Source of the DNA: Rhodospirillales bacterium
GTDB taxonomy: Bacteria > Pseudomonadota > Alphaproteobacteria > Rhodospirillales > Casp-alpha2
Direction: 5' to 3'
Assembly (NCBI GenBank): GCA_023145215.1
Contig: JAGLED010000001.1
Span: 124,001-188,000, forward strand
DNA: 64,000 bases
Positions within the stretch are counted from its first letter, which is position 1. Each line of letters opens with the position of its first letter. Of the stretch, positions 45,475-54,289 are shown piece after piece. Both the position numbers and the translations under genes were made by a program. The notes beneath the pieces are model-generated. The model had not been told where the DNA came from, did no database searches, and saw nothing but the letters and a program-made list of their open reading frames with translations.

Positions 45475-46380
45475 TCAACGCACGTAAAGAATCAACAGAA
45501 TCCCCGCAATCACCAGCAAGATGCCCGAGATTTCGAGCGGCGTGCTCTTCTCGCGGAAAAATACCGCTGATGCGATAAACGTGAACACCAGTTCGATCTG
45601 GCCGACGGCGCGGACAAGAGCCGCATTTTCGAGAGTGAAAGCGGTGAACCAGGCGATCGACCCCAACACACCGGCAACGCCGACAGCGCCCGCCCACTTC
45701 CAGTTGACCAGAACGGCCCGCATCTGACCGGGCTCACGCCACAGCAGATAAACACCCATGATCACCGTCTGAATGACGACGGAGACAGCCAGGGTATAAG
45801 CAGCGGGCATGATGTAACCGTCGTAGTCCAATGAAAGCGCAGCACCCCGGAAGAACACGACGGAACCGCCCAGAAACAGACCCGACGCGAGACCGATCAA
45901 CGTCGATTTTTCAATGAGGCTCGCCAGCAATGTCTTGAACGTGATGTTGGTCTGCGCCGCCGACATCGCCATCACCCCCAGCACGCTGATGAAGATCGCG
46001 AGAATGGCGCCGGTCGACAGGGTGTCGCCCAGCAACAGAAAACCGAGCAGCGCGACCTGAACGGTCTCCGTCTTGGAGAACGTCGTCCCGACCGCAAAAT
46101 TCCGGAACGAAAACAACCACACCAGGAGCCCGGTAAAGATGATCTGTGACGCACCGCCCAACACACAATAAAGCAGGAACTTCCCGTTGAAATCCGGGTA
46201 CGCCATGCCGCCCCATTCATTGAGGGCCCAAACGTAAATCACCGCGAACGGCCACGCGTAGAAGAAGCGGACATACGTCGCGCCGCCGGTCGACAACCGC
46301 CCTTTCAGGTGTTTTTGTAACGCCGACCGCAGGTTCTGGCAGAATGCGGCGACGATCGTGATCGGAATCCAGATTTCCAT
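45475..46380 (-). CDS. EamA-family (DMT superfamily) transporter
   Basis: A 301-residue protein with ten predicted transmembrane helices in two EamA repeats. N-terminal MEIWIPITIVAAFCQNLRSALQKHLKGRL and the second-repeat LVRAVGQIELVFTFIASAVFFREKSTPLE are DMT-typical (the E-x-x-P motif at the end). It is divergent from the LysR regulator across a 100-bp gap with a LysR-type palindrome, so it is likely a target of that regulator. Substrate is unknown. Confidence 0.83.
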   Translation of the reverse strand: MEIWIPITIVAAFCQNLRSALQKHLKGRLSTGGATYVRFFYAWPFAVIYVWALNEWGGMAYPDFNGKFLLYCVLGGASQIIFTGLLVWLFSFRNFAVGTTFSKTETVQVALLGFLLLGDTLSTGAILAIFISVLGVMAMSAAQTNITFKTLLASLIEKSTLIGLASGLFLGGSVVFFRGAALSLDYDGYIMPAAYTLAVSVVIQTVIMGVYLLWREPGQMRAVLVNWKWAGAVGVAGVLGSIAWFTAFTLENAALVRAVGQIELVFTFIASAVFFREKSTPLEISGILLVIAGILLILYVR

Positions 46381-46458
46381 TTGAAAAGTCCATCTAATAG
46401 GACGGGTACATTATCACTAGGTATTACTGGCTAAGAAATCAGTTCTTCCCGATTTAGC

Positions 46459-46475
46459 CATAAGATGTTCTTATG
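46459..46475. promoter_or_regulatory. LysR-type T-N11-A palindrome
   Basis: CATAAGA and TCTTATG flank TGT, giving a perfect 17-bp inverted repeat with the T-N11-A signature of LysR-type sites. It lies six bases before the LysR start codon, in the 100-bp divergent region shared with the EamA transporter. Likely autoregulatory. Confidence 0.55.
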
Positions 46476-46480
46476 ATTAT

Positions 46481-47374
46481 ATGGACTTACCCCCTTCTCT
46501 CAGATGCATTCGGGCCTTCGAGGCCGTGGCGCGGCACCGCAATGTCACCCTTGCCGCGGAGGAGCTTGGCGTGACCCAACCCGCCGTCACGCAGCAATTA
46601 CGTTTACTGGAGCGCCACCTTGGTACGCGTCTCGTCCGTGCCGATCGGCGCGGGATCGATCTGACGGCAGCCGGCGCGGCGCTGGCCAACCGGGTCGTAC
46701 GCACGTTCGACGACCTCCGCGAGGCGCTCAACGACGCCGCCGGCCTCGCCGGCAATGCGCCGCCTCTGACACTGGCATTACTGGCCACATTGGCGCAGCG
46801 CTGGCTCATTCCGCGACTACCGTCATTCCAATCCTTGTACCCGGATATCGAGGTCCGTTTGCTGACCACATCACGTCTTGTCGATCTGCAGCGTGAGGAC
46901 GTCGACCTCGCGATCCGGGTCGGCGATGGCAAATGGCCGGGGTGCAGGAGTGACTTCCTGTTCGAGAACGCGCTGTTCCCCGTTGCCAGCCCGGCACTGT
47001 TGGCGCGATCGCCGTTAAGGAGCCCGGACGATCTCTCGCGCCATGTTCTGATCACGGTCTCGTCGCCGCCGCGCCATGACGACTGGGCCCGATGGCTGGC
47101 ACATGCCAGCGTTGCCGGACTGAAACCGCAAGGCCGCCTTGAGTTCGCGTCCTCAGCGCAGGCGCTTGAAGCCGCGGCTGCGGGTCTCGGCATCGCGATT
47201 GCCCATACACCATTTGTCGAAGGCGATCTCCGCACCCGACGGCTCGTTGCTCCCTTCAATACCCGGATCATTGAGCCCGAGAGCTTCTACCTCGTCGCGC
47301 CGCGCGCCGCCGCCGCACTGCCGCGTGTCGCCGCATTCCGCGAATGGCTTCTGGAAGCCGGGCCGGCGACGTGA
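46481..47374 (+). CDS. LysR-family transcriptional regulator (GcvA-like)
   Basis: A 297-residue regulator. The N-terminal winged HTH is LRCIRAFEAVARHRNVTLAAEELGVTQPAVTQQLRLLERHLGTRLV (residues 7-51). The C-terminal periplasmic-binding-like effector domain resembles GcvA. It is divergent from an EamA transporter and overlaps the histone-deacetylase-like gene by 4 bases (GTGA). It probably controls both neighbours. The start ATG follows the T-N11-A palindrome closely, leaving little room for a Shine-Dalgarno site. Confidence 0.92.
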   Translation: MDLPPSLRCIRAFEAVARHRNVTLAAEELGVTQPAVTQQLRLLERHLGTRLVRADRRGIDLTAAGAALANRVVRTFDDLREALNDAAGLAGNAPPLTLALLATLAQRWLIPRLPSFQSLYPDIEVRLLTTSRLVDLQREDVDLAIRVGDGKWPGCRSDFLFENALFPVASPALLARSPLRSPDDLSRHVLITVSSPPRHDDWARWLAHASVAGLKPQGRLEFASSAQALEAAAAGLGIAIAHTPFVEGDLRTRRLVAPFNTRIIEPESFYLVAPRAAAALPRVAAFREWLLEAGPAT

Positions 47375-48498
47375 CGGACGCCCACTTCATCGGCAGCGAG
47401 ATTTATCGGGACAGCACATACGGGCGGAACCATCCGCTGGCAATCCCAAGGGTATCGCTGGCGATCGATCTGATGCGCGCACTCGGGTGGTTCCCCGAGG
47501 GCAGCTATATCGATAGTCCACGTGCCGATCCAGATTATCTGGAGCGTTTTCATACACCCGAATACGTCGCCGCAGTGATCCGCACCGAAAAAGAGCAGGA
47601 TGCGCCCCCGGCCTTACGTGCACGGCACAATATCGGGATCAACGGCAACCCGATCTTTCCGGAGATGTTCCGCCGTCCGGCAACCGCCGTCGGCGGTGGT
47701 GCCAGGGCCGCCAAGCTGGTGGCCGACGGCGGGCGGGTTTTCAATCTCGGCGGCGGCCAGCATCACGGCCGGCCGGACCGTGCCAGCGGCTTCTGCTATT
47801 TCAACGAACCCGCACTGACCATCGGGACGCTGTTGGATCAGGGTTTGGAGAGGGTCTTCTATCTCGACCTGGATGCTCATCATGGTGACGGGGTACAGGA
47901 TGCCTTTCATGACGACGAACGGGTCTTCACCCTTTCGATCCACGAATCCGGTCGATGGCCGATGGAGCGGCGCAATTTGGACCCGGCGCAGCCGGGTGGC
48001 ATACTTGATCGTGCCGGCGGAATGGCACGCAATATCCCTGTTCCCGAGGGTCTGAATGACGACGAGTTGGAAGCTATCGTCGAAGGAGTCGTCCTTCCCC
48101 ACATTCAGAACTTCGACCCGGACGCGATCTTCGTTCAGTGCGGGGTCGATGCCCTCGCCGACGACCCGCAGAGCAAGCTCATGATATCCAACACCGCACT
48201 CTGGCGGACCGTCGCCGCGGTCCGCGGCCTGGCACCGCGTGTCATTGCCTCAGGTGGCGGGGGATATAACCCGTTTAGTGTCGCGCGCGGCTGGGCCGGG
48301 GTATGGGCGGCACTTGCCGGGTTCGATATCCCGGACCAATTGCCGAACGAAGCGGAATATCTTTTGAGAGGGGTGACATGGCGTCATCGGCGCGCCACCA
48401 ACCCACCCAACCGCTGGGTTACTACGTTGGCCGACCCGATACACCACGGGCCAATCCGAGAAGAGATTCGTGAGTTGATCCGGCTCGTCGCCGATTAA
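47371..48498 (+). CDS. Histone-deacetylase-family amidohydrolase (AcuC/acetylpolyamine type)
   Basis: A 375-residue zinc amidohydrolase. The active-site motifs are GGGQHHGRPDRASGFCYFNE (tandem His), LDLDAHHGDGVQDAF (Asp and His zinc ligands) and ASGGGGYNP near the C-terminus. All needed zinc ligands seem present. Bacterial members deacetylate polyamines or acetyl-CoA synthetase. The GTG at 47371 overlaps the LysR stop and is preferred to the ATG at 47344. It is co-transcribed with LysR. The end overlaps the convergent phosphodiesterase gene by 4 bases. Confidence 0.9.
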   Translation: MTDAHFIGSEIYRDSTYGRNHPLAIPRVSLAIDLMRALGWFPEGSYIDSPRADPDYLERFHTPEYVAAVIRTEKEQDAPPALRARHNIGINGNPIFPEMFRRPATAVGGGARAAKLVADGGRVFNLGGGQHHGRPDRASGFCYFNEPALTIGTLLDQGLERVFYLDLDAHHGDGVQDAFHDDERVFTLSIHESGRWPMERRNLDPAQPGGILDRAGGMARNIPVPEGLNDDELEAIVEGVVLPHIQNFDPDAIFVQCGVDALADDPQSKLMISNTALWRTVAAVRGLAPRVIASGGGGYNPFSVARGWAGVWAALAGFDIPDQLPNEAEYLLRGVTWRHRRATNPPNRWVTTLADPIHHGPIREEIRELIRLVAD

Positions 48499-49325
48499 TC
48501 GAGGGGCGCTTCTTTCATCTGCGCGGGAATATCAATCCCCATGAGACCAAGCACCGTCGGCGCGACGGCGCGTTGCGAAACAGCCCCATCACTGATCCCC
48601 GGCGATGGATGGCCGATGTCATAAAAGGCGACGTCGCGGACATCATCGTTGGTGCCGCCGTGGTAGCCGCAATCGGTGAAGCCGTGATCGGCCGTGACAA
48701 GAACCCGATACCCCGCCTCGCGCCAGGCCGGCACGTGCTTCCCAAGCGTGCTGTCGACGACTGTTGCCGAGCGGTCGTACTGCCATGACGAGCCCCCATA
48801 AACATGACCGACGCTGTCGCAACTTAGTGTGTGGAGAAGCAAATAATCCGGCCGGTGACGTCCCAGCAGGCGGTCCACCTGCGCGCAAAGATCGGCATCC
48901 GACGGAAGGCCGAGATGGAAGTCCGTCCGGCCGGCATCGTCGAAGAACCGTCCGTACTGGATCGGCTTGGATGTGTCCTCGGTTTCCTGATCCCTGACCG
49001 GCTCGTAGGGCGCGGCGTTATACAAAACCGAGAACCAACTGTAAGCGACTGCGGCGGTCGTCTTTCCCGCGGCGCTTGCCAACCCAAAAACGTTATCGAC
49101 AGTGGACGGCCTCAAAAGGCTATTCGCCGTAATGCCGTGATCCGCCGGATCGAGGCCTGTATGGATGCTCTCATAACAGGGTGCCGACATGCTGGGCAGC
49201 GATGCCCGCATGCGCCATCGGCGCGCCTTCCCACTCTCGACCTGTCCCTCGAGAAAGCCGCAGTGGCCGAGCGCGGTCGCATATTTCAAGCCATCGACAA
49301 CGACGAGGATCACCTTGTTCGACAT
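48495..49325 (-). CDS. Type I phosphodiesterase / alkaline phosphatase-superfamily protein
   Basis: A 276-residue protein of the phosphodiesterase/nucleotide pyrophosphatase branch. N-terminal VILVVVDGLKYATAL holds a metal-binding Asp. SLPSMSAPCYESIHTGLDPADHGI holds the probable nucleophile (a Ser in place of the usual Thr). TADHGFTDCGYHGG holds the C-terminal metal ligands. There is no signal peptide, so it is probably cytoplasmic. Monocistronic. The substrate is unknown. Confidence 0.8.
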   Translation of the reverse strand: MSNKVILVVVDGLKYATALGHCGFLEGQVESGKARRWRMRASLPSMSAPCYESIHTGLDPADHGITANSLLRPSTVDNVFGLASAAGKTTAAVAYSWFSVLYNAAPYEPVRDQETEDTSKPIQYGRFFDDAGRTDFHLGLPSDADLCAQVDRLLGRHRPDYLLLHTLSCDSVGHVYGGSSWQYDRSATVVDSTLGKHVPAWREAGYRVLVTADHGFTDCGYHGGTNDDVRDVAFYDIGHPSPGISDGAVSQRAVAPTVLGLMGIDIPAQMKEAPLD

Positions 49326-49396
49326 CGCGGGATTTCCTGACTACATAGGGGCAACGCATCGAGAGCATTACCCTCGCAGCAGCAGAAGGCAAGATC

Positions 49397-51490
49397 ATGA
49401 CCAAGGACGACGTCCACCCGCCGATTGCCGACAAACGCCCCGTCGAAATCACCTATCACGGCCACACGCGCACCGACGACTATGCCTGGCTGAAGGACGA
49501 GAACTGGCAGCAGGTAATGCAGGACCCGAACGTCCTCAATACGGACATCCGCGCTTACCTAGATGCCGAAAACGCCTACACGCAATCCTGGATGGCCGAT
49601 ACATCGGAACTTCAGAAAAAGCTGTTCATGGAAATGCGCGGCCGCATCAAGGAAGACGACTCGACCGTCCCCGACCCTGATGGCGCGTTCGCCTACTACG
49701 TCCGCTTCGTTGAAGGCGGGCAACACCCGAAGTATTGCCGAAAGCCGGCAAAGGGTGACGATACCGAAACGATCCTTCTCGACGGTGATGCGGAAGCCAA
49801 GGGGCACGACTACTACAAGATCGGCGCCGCCGCACACGCATACGATCACCGTCATCTGCTTTATGGCGAAGACACCAACGGCTCGGAAATTTTCACAATC
49901 CGATTCCGCGATCTCGATACCGGAGAGAATTTGTCCGACATCATCGAGGGTACGAGTGGCAATGCGCTCTGGGCCGCCGATAACAGGACCGTCTTCTATA
50001 CGGTTCTGGACGACAATCACCGGCCTTCGAAAGTGATGCGCCACACCCTCGGCACGCCGACCACCGACGATGTCCTGGTCTACGAAGAAAAAGACCCGGG
50101 CTTTTTCGTCGGCATTTCGGATACCGAAAGCCGCCGCTTCATCCTGATCGACGCGCACGATCATGAAACCTCGGAAGTCTACATTATCCCGGCCGACGAC
50201 CCGACGTGCGAACCGAGACTGGTGGCGCCGCGCGCGAGCGGCGTCGAGTACAGTGTCTCCGAGCATGCAGGACGACTCATTATCCTGACCAACGCCGACG
50301 GCGCCGAGGACTTCAAGATCGTCACCGCGCCGATCGACAATCCCGGACGCGCGAACTGGGTCGATCTGATCCCGCACATGCCGGGCACGCTGATCGTTGG
50401 CTGCGAAGTCTACGACGAATACCTGGTACGCCTCGAACGGGTGGCTGCGTTGCCGCGTATCGTCATACGCAATTGGGAAAGCATGCAGGAATTCACCGTG
50501 CGCTTCGACGAAGAGGCTTATGCCCTCGGATTGGAGGGTGGCTACGAGTACGCGACACCAAACCTTCGGTTTTCGTATTCGTCGCCGACGACGCCGCGGC
50601 AAATCATCGATTTCAACATGACGACCGGCGACCGGAAATTATTGAAACAAGACGAAGTGCCGTCGGGACACAACCCGGCCGACTACATCACGCGCCGCAT
50701 CCAGGCCGTGGCGGCGGACGGCGAACTGGTGCCGGTGACCGTCCTTTACCGCGCAGATACGGTTCTGAACGGTAGCGCGCCGGTATTGTTGTATGGGTAC
50801 GGCAGTTACGGCATGACCATGCCGGCGTCGTTCGTGACGCCACGCCTCAGCCTCGTCGATCGCGGGTTCGTGTTCGCCATTGCGCATATCCGGGGCGGCA
50901 TGGAAAAGGGTTATCGCTGGTATACGGACGGCAAGCGCGAGCGCAAACGGAACACCTTCACCGATTTCATTGCCGCCGCCGAAGGGCTAGTCCGCGAAAA
51001 CCTTGCCAGCCCCGGCGGCATCGCCATCCACGGCGGATCGGCAGGCGGCATGCTGATGGGGGCATGCGTGAACATGCGCCCCGATCTCTGGCGGGCCGTC
51101 GTCGCGGACGTGCCATTCGTCGACGTGCTGAATACCATGTGCGACACGTCCCTGCCGCTGACCCCGATCGAATGGCCTGAGTGGGGCAACCCGATTGAGG
51201 ACAAGGACGCTTACGACTACATCCTGAGTTACTCCCCCTATGACAACGTCGAGGCGAAGGACTACCCGGCGCTGTTGGCGACGGCGGGGCTGACCGACCC
51301 ACGCGTGACCTACTGGGAGCCCGCGAAGTGGGTCGCCAAGTTGCGGGATCTGAAAACCGACGAAAACCCCTTGCTCTTGAAAACCAACATGAGCGCCGGT
51401 CATGCCGGTGCCGCCGGACGCTTCGACAGGCTCGAAGAACTCGCCTTCAACTACGCGTTCGTTTTGAAGTCGTTCGGGATCATGGATTGA
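49397..51490 (+). CDS. ptrB: S9-family prolyl oligopeptidase (oligopeptidase B type)
   Basis: A 697-residue cytosolic serine peptidase. An N-terminal seven-bladed propeller (about residues 1-410) controls access. The C-terminal alpha/beta-hydrolase domain has GGSAGG with the catalytic Ser in IAIHGGSAGGMLMGA, the Asp in ATAGLTDPRVTYWEPAKW and the His in NMSAGHAGAAGRFD. YGSYGMTMPASFVTPRLSLVDRGFVFAIAHIRGG is typical of oligopeptidase B, which cleaves after basic residues in short peptides. Starts with ATG at 49397 after an AGAAGG-type RBS. Confidence 0.93.
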   Translation: MTKDDVHPPIADKRPVEITYHGHTRTDDYAWLKDENWQQVMQDPNVLNTDIRAYLDAENAYTQSWMADTSELQKKLFMEMRGRIKEDDSTVPDPDGAFAYYVRFVEGGQHPKYCRKPAKGDDTETILLDGDAEAKGHDYYKIGAAAHAYDHRHLLYGEDTNGSEIFTIRFRDLDTGENLSDIIEGTSGNALWAADNRTVFYTVLDDNHRPSKVMRHTLGTPTTDDVLVYEEKDPGFFVGISDTESRRFILIDAHDHETSEVYIIPADDPTCEPRLVAPRASGVEYSVSEHAGRLIILTNADGAEDFKIVTAPIDNPGRANWVDLIPHMPGTLIVGCEVYDEYLVRLERVAALPRIVIRNWESMQEFTVRFDEEAYALGLEGGYEYATPNLRFSYSSPTTPRQIIDFNMTTGDRKLLKQDEVPSGHNPADYITRRIQAVAADGELVPVTVLYRADTVLNGSAPVLLYGYGSYGMTMPASFVTPRLSLVDRGFVFAIAHIRGGMEKGYRWYTDGKRERKRNTFTDFIAAAEGLVRENLASPGGIAIHGGSAGGMLMGACVNMRPDLWRAVVADVPFVDVLNTMCDTSLPLTPIEWPEWGNPIEDKDAYDYILSYSPYDNVEAKDYPALLATAGLTDPRVTYWEPAKWVAKLRDLKTDENPLLLKTNMSAGHAGAAGRFDRLEELAFNYAFVLKSFGIMD

Positions 51491-51493
51491 TCG

Positions 51494-52222
51494 CTAAGCC
51501 TGCAGATTGACGAATGCGCCGACCGGCAAGGTGCCGGAAATATTCGTCGTCGCCGCGATCAACGATTGATCGAAGCTGCTGCCCTGCCCTAATGCAGAGC
51601 GCAGTTGCGACAGTCGGTCGAGACGATTGCCGGCGATGTTGATCGCATTCTCAATTCGCGCTTCCGTCAGGCGCGCGTCCGCCGCCGAGGAAACGTCCAG
51701 ATTCCTGAGCCCTAGCGATGCGCTGTCCAAGCCCTGCGGCGCAACGGATATCGCGCCACCATATCGGCTGGTCTGAATACGGATCGCAGGTCCGCCGCCG
51801 TCGATAAAGTTCGCGTTTCCGCTCGCGCTGGCGGCGACGAGAGAATCGATGAGAGCCACCGCACGGTCGAGTTGCGCCTGGATATTATTCCGGGATACGC
51901 GCGTGCCGTCCGACGACAACAGATTCACACTTTCAGAGACCAGCCCCTCGTTTGCTGCCAGTCTGGCGAGCCCCGCGAGGTTCCGCAGGGCTTCGCGAAT
52001 ATTCGATCCCGCGTAGCTGGATTGCCGAAGCGCTTGATCCGCGGCCGCCGTATCGACGGTGACGGTCCGTTCGACGAACCTGCCGACGGTCGTGCCGCCC
52101 GCCAATTCACGGGCGTTCACCGCATCCAATGATACGGACGCCGCGCGCAACAGCCGCTGCGCCGTGCGCGTGCCGTCCACGGCGATCGACACCGACTGAC
52201 TCGATGGAAAATCGAGCGCCAA
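51494..52222 (-). CDS. Flagellin-like protein
   Basis: A 242-residue protein with no signal peptide. It starts with a TTG at 52222, eight bases after GGAGG. An ATG seven bases upstream is in another frame. The interior (ARLAANEGLVSESVNLLSSDGTRVSRNNIQAQLDRAVALIDSLV) and the C-terminal part (LGLRNLDVSSAADARLTEARIENAINIAGNRLDRLSQLRSALGQ) follow the flagellin D1 pattern. The typical N-terminal D0 helix and the last flagellin helix are poorly kept. No flagellar genes are near. It might be a filament-like secreted protein or a diverged flagellin remnant with an intact frame. Confidence 0.6.
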   Translation of the reverse strand: MALDFPSSQSVSIAVDGTRTAQRLLRAASVSLDAVNARELAGGTTVGRFVERTVTVDTAAADQALRQSSYAGSNIREALRNLAGLARLAANEGLVSESVNLLSSDGTRVSRNNIQAQLDRAVALIDSLVAASASGNANFIDGGGPAIRIQTSRYGGAISVAPQGLDSASLGLRNLDVSSAADARLTEARIENAINIAGNRLDRLSQLRSALGQGSSFDQSLIAATTNISGTLPVGAFVNLQA

Positions 52223-52285
52223 CCTGCATTCCTCCGAGGTTATCCCCCGGCGTTCTGCCTTAACTATCTATGTTAAAGGAGTTTT

Positions 52286-52489
52286 TCAGTAATGTGGAGG
52301 GGGCCGGTTCGCTTCGTCCTCGGGCTCCGCGTCGGCCTTCGTTTCGTCCAACCGCGTCAATTCCCGTTTCAGCACCTCGATAATCGACCATTGCTCCGCA
52401 ACGACGTCACTAAGCTCGCTGATGGTTCGTTCCTGATGGGTGACCGTCATTTCCAGTTCGGTGATGCGTAAGTCGAGTTCCTTGCTCAT
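52286..52489 (-). CDS. slyX: SlyX-family protein
   Basis: A 67-residue coiled-coil protein of the SlyX family (LDLRITELEMTVTHQERTISELSDVVAEQWSIIEVLKREL with heptad spacing) ending in the usual PPPHY C-terminus. Its function is not established. It lies between the DSD1-type enzyme (12-base gap) and the flagellin-like gene on the same strand. Confidence 0.85.
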   Translation of the reverse strand: MSKELDLRITELEMTVTHQERTISELSDVVAEQWSIIEVLKRELTRLDETKADAEPEDEANRPPPHY

Positions 52490-52501
52490 CTCATCCCCGC
52501 G

Positions 52502-53626
52502 CTATCTGATTGCGCCGCGCGCTGAAATTTCCCAGAGATCGACAACACGCCCGCCTTGCACCACGACAAACCAGTCATAAAGATTAACCGTCGGATCGCA
52601 ATGGCCCGGGATCAGGCGGATTTTTTCCCCCAGCAGCACACCGCGCGCGGCATCGTCGAGGATAAGTGTGCCATGATCATCAGACGGCCCCTGATATCGG
52701 GCACCCGGAATATCCGCAACCCACGGCATGCCCTGATCGTTGCCCAGCGCCTTATGACCTGCATCGACGACGGCCCGCCCCGGCTTGGTCGCGCTCATCA
52801 CGGTCACCAGGACATAAAGGCTATGACGGAACTCGGTAAACGGATCGCCACGTTGATCCATGTTCTGGGCATAGTCGGCATCCATGAAGATGTATGAGCC
52901 GCACTGCATTTCCTGGTAAAGCCCGCTCGCCGCCTCGAAATGAAAACTACCCGTCCCGGCGCCGGTGACGATGGGAACGTTAATTCCGGCATCTTCCATC
53001 GCTGAGAGTGTTTCACGCACCCTGTCGCAGGCCGCACCGATTGCGGCGCCGCGTTCGTTCGCAGTCCGAATATGCTGGGCGGATCCATGATAGGCCTGAA
53101 GACCCGCGAAGCGCAGGCCATCTTGTTCGGTGACAGCATTGGCGAGGGTCACCGCCGGGGCGCCGGGCTCAATGCCGCAACGCCCGGCACCGACATCGAT
53201 TTCGACATAGACGTCGAGCGACACCCCGGCATCGCGGGCGGCATGCCCTAGGTCGGCCACGTTCTGCGCATCATCGACAAGCACGCCGACCCGGGCTTCG
53301 TGTGCCAGAGCTGCCAGGCGCTTGAGCTTTTTCTCACCCCATATCTGATTGGTGATCAGCACGTCCGGCACCCCGCCCGCGACCATGGCTTCCGCTTCGC
53401 CCACTTTCTGGCAGCAGATGCCGACGGCCCCCGCCGCAATCTGACGCAAGGCGATTTCAGGGCACTTATGGGTTTTCGAGTGCGCCCGTAACCGGACACC
53501 GAAATCGGCGACCGTTTTGCCGAGCTTGGCGACATTGGCCTCGAATGCATCGAGATCGATCATCAAAGCAGGGGTATCGACGTCCTGCAGGTCGTCGCCG
53601 ATCTCGGCCGGGGGTGGTTGCGTCAT
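52502..53626 (-). CDS. DSD1-family PLP-dependent enzyme (D-threonine aldolase / D-serine dehydratase type)
   Basis: A 374-residue alanine-racemase-like fold protein. The PLP Lys is probably Lys51 in RLRAHSKTHK. The C-terminal GHCDPTVNLYDWFVVVQGG holds the His-Cys zinc site of the DSD1/D-threonine aldolase family. YVEIDVGAGRCGIEPG and VTGAGTGSFHFEAASG are conserved. Known members cleave or dehydrate D-threonine, D-serine or 3-hydroxy-D-aspartate. The exact activity cannot be told. Confidence 0.86.
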   Translation of the reverse strand: MTQPPPAEIGDDLQDVDTPALMIDLDAFEANVAKLGKTVADFGVRLRAHSKTHKCPEIALRQIAAGAVGICCQKVGEAEAMVAGGVPDVLITNQIWGEKKLKRLAALAHEARVGVLVDDAQNVADLGHAARDAGVSLDVYVEIDVGAGRCGIEPGAPAVTLANAVTEQDGLRFAGLQAYHGSAQHIRTANERGAAIGAACDRVRETLSAMEDAGINVPIVTGAGTGSFHFEAASGLYQEMQCGSYIFMDADYAQNMDQRGDPFTEFRHSLYVLVTVMSATKPGRAVVDAGHKALGNDQGMPWVADIPGARYQGPSDDHGTLILDDAARGVLLGEKIRLIPGHCDPTVNLYDWFVVVQGGRVVDLWEISARGAIR

Positions 53627-53813
53627 AGGTGTTCCCTGAGTTTCAAAAGACGCCCGAGCTTACTTGGCGCCGCATGCGATTGTCACGCCCGCACACGGTC
53701 TTGACTTGGCGCGCCTTCCTTCCAACTCTATGGAAAGCCGAATGGCCAATGGGGGCACGTCGGCAATGGGGCGCCAAGGTTTTGCATGCCGCAGTTCCAT
53801 GGGCCCAACGAGA

Positions 53814-53841
53814 GCCTCGCCCATCGGGGAGGCCGGGAGGC
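53814..53841 (+). promoter_or_regulatory. Hairpin overlapping the hsp20 ribosome-binding site, candidate RNA thermometer
   Basis: GCCTC at 53814-53818 can pair with GAGGC at 53829-53833 (with a bulged G and three more GC pairs) or with the GAGGC of the Shine-Dalgarno sequence itself, GGGAGGC at 53835-53841. Such alternative pairing with a bulged G resembles ROSE-type thermometers found before alphaproteobacterial hsp20 genes. A weak heat-shock promoter-like CTTGAC at 53700-53705 lies upstream. Confidence 0.35.
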
Positions 53842-53845
53842 AAAA

Positions 53846-54289
53846 ATGGCGATTTTCAACAACCCGCAACTTTTGGGGTTCGACCGTATCGAACAGATTC
53901 TCGACCGGGCCGCCAAGGCGTCCGGCGAGGGCTACCCCCCCTACAATATCGAACAGACGGGCGAAAACGACATCCGGATCACCCTCGCGGTTGCCGGGTT
54001 CACCATGGATGACCTGTCGGTCGCGATTGAGGACAACCAGTTGGTAATCCGCGGCAAACAGGTGGACGATGGGGCCGAGCGCGTTTTCATCCACCGCGGC
54101 ATCGCGGCGAGACAGTTTCAGCGCTCGTTTGTTCTGGCGGAAGGCATTGATGTTGTCGCGGCGACGCTCGACAACGGGTTATTGCATGTCGACCTGCACC
54201 GGGAAGTACCGGAACCGGAAATCAAGAATATCAAAATTCAGAGTGCCAACGCGCCGGCGCAGACCATCGATATGGAGCCTGATGATTGA
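53846..54289 (+). CDS. Hsp20-family small heat-shock protein
   Basis: A 147-residue alpha-crystallin-type chaperone of the alphaproteobacterial class A type. The N-terminal region MAIFNNPQLLGFDRIEQIL is family-typical. The alpha-crystallin domain spans about residues 33-125 and ends with the NGLLHVDLHRE strand (A-x-x-x-n-G-x-L motif). The ATG at 53846 has GGGAGG five bases upstream; a longer open frame upstream is read through leader sequence. It holds unfolded proteins during stress. It converges on ptsN with no gap. Confidence 0.93.
   Translation: MAIFNNPQLLGFDRIEQILDRAAKASGEGYPPYNIEQTGENDIRITLAVAGFTMDDLSVAIEDNQLVIRGKQVDDGAERVFIHRGIAARQFQRSFVLAEGIDVVAATLDNGLLHVDLHREVPEPEIKNIKIQSANAPAQTIDMEPDD

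Noticed and set aside
49559-50602. A 347-codon minus-strand frame opposite the prolyl oligopeptidase
   Set aside because: Shadow of the propeller domain; no motifs.
53640-53845. Upstream extension of hsp20 and overlapping short frames
   Set aside because: The strong GGGAGG just before 53846 and the family N-terminus fix the start; the upstream frames are leader sequence.
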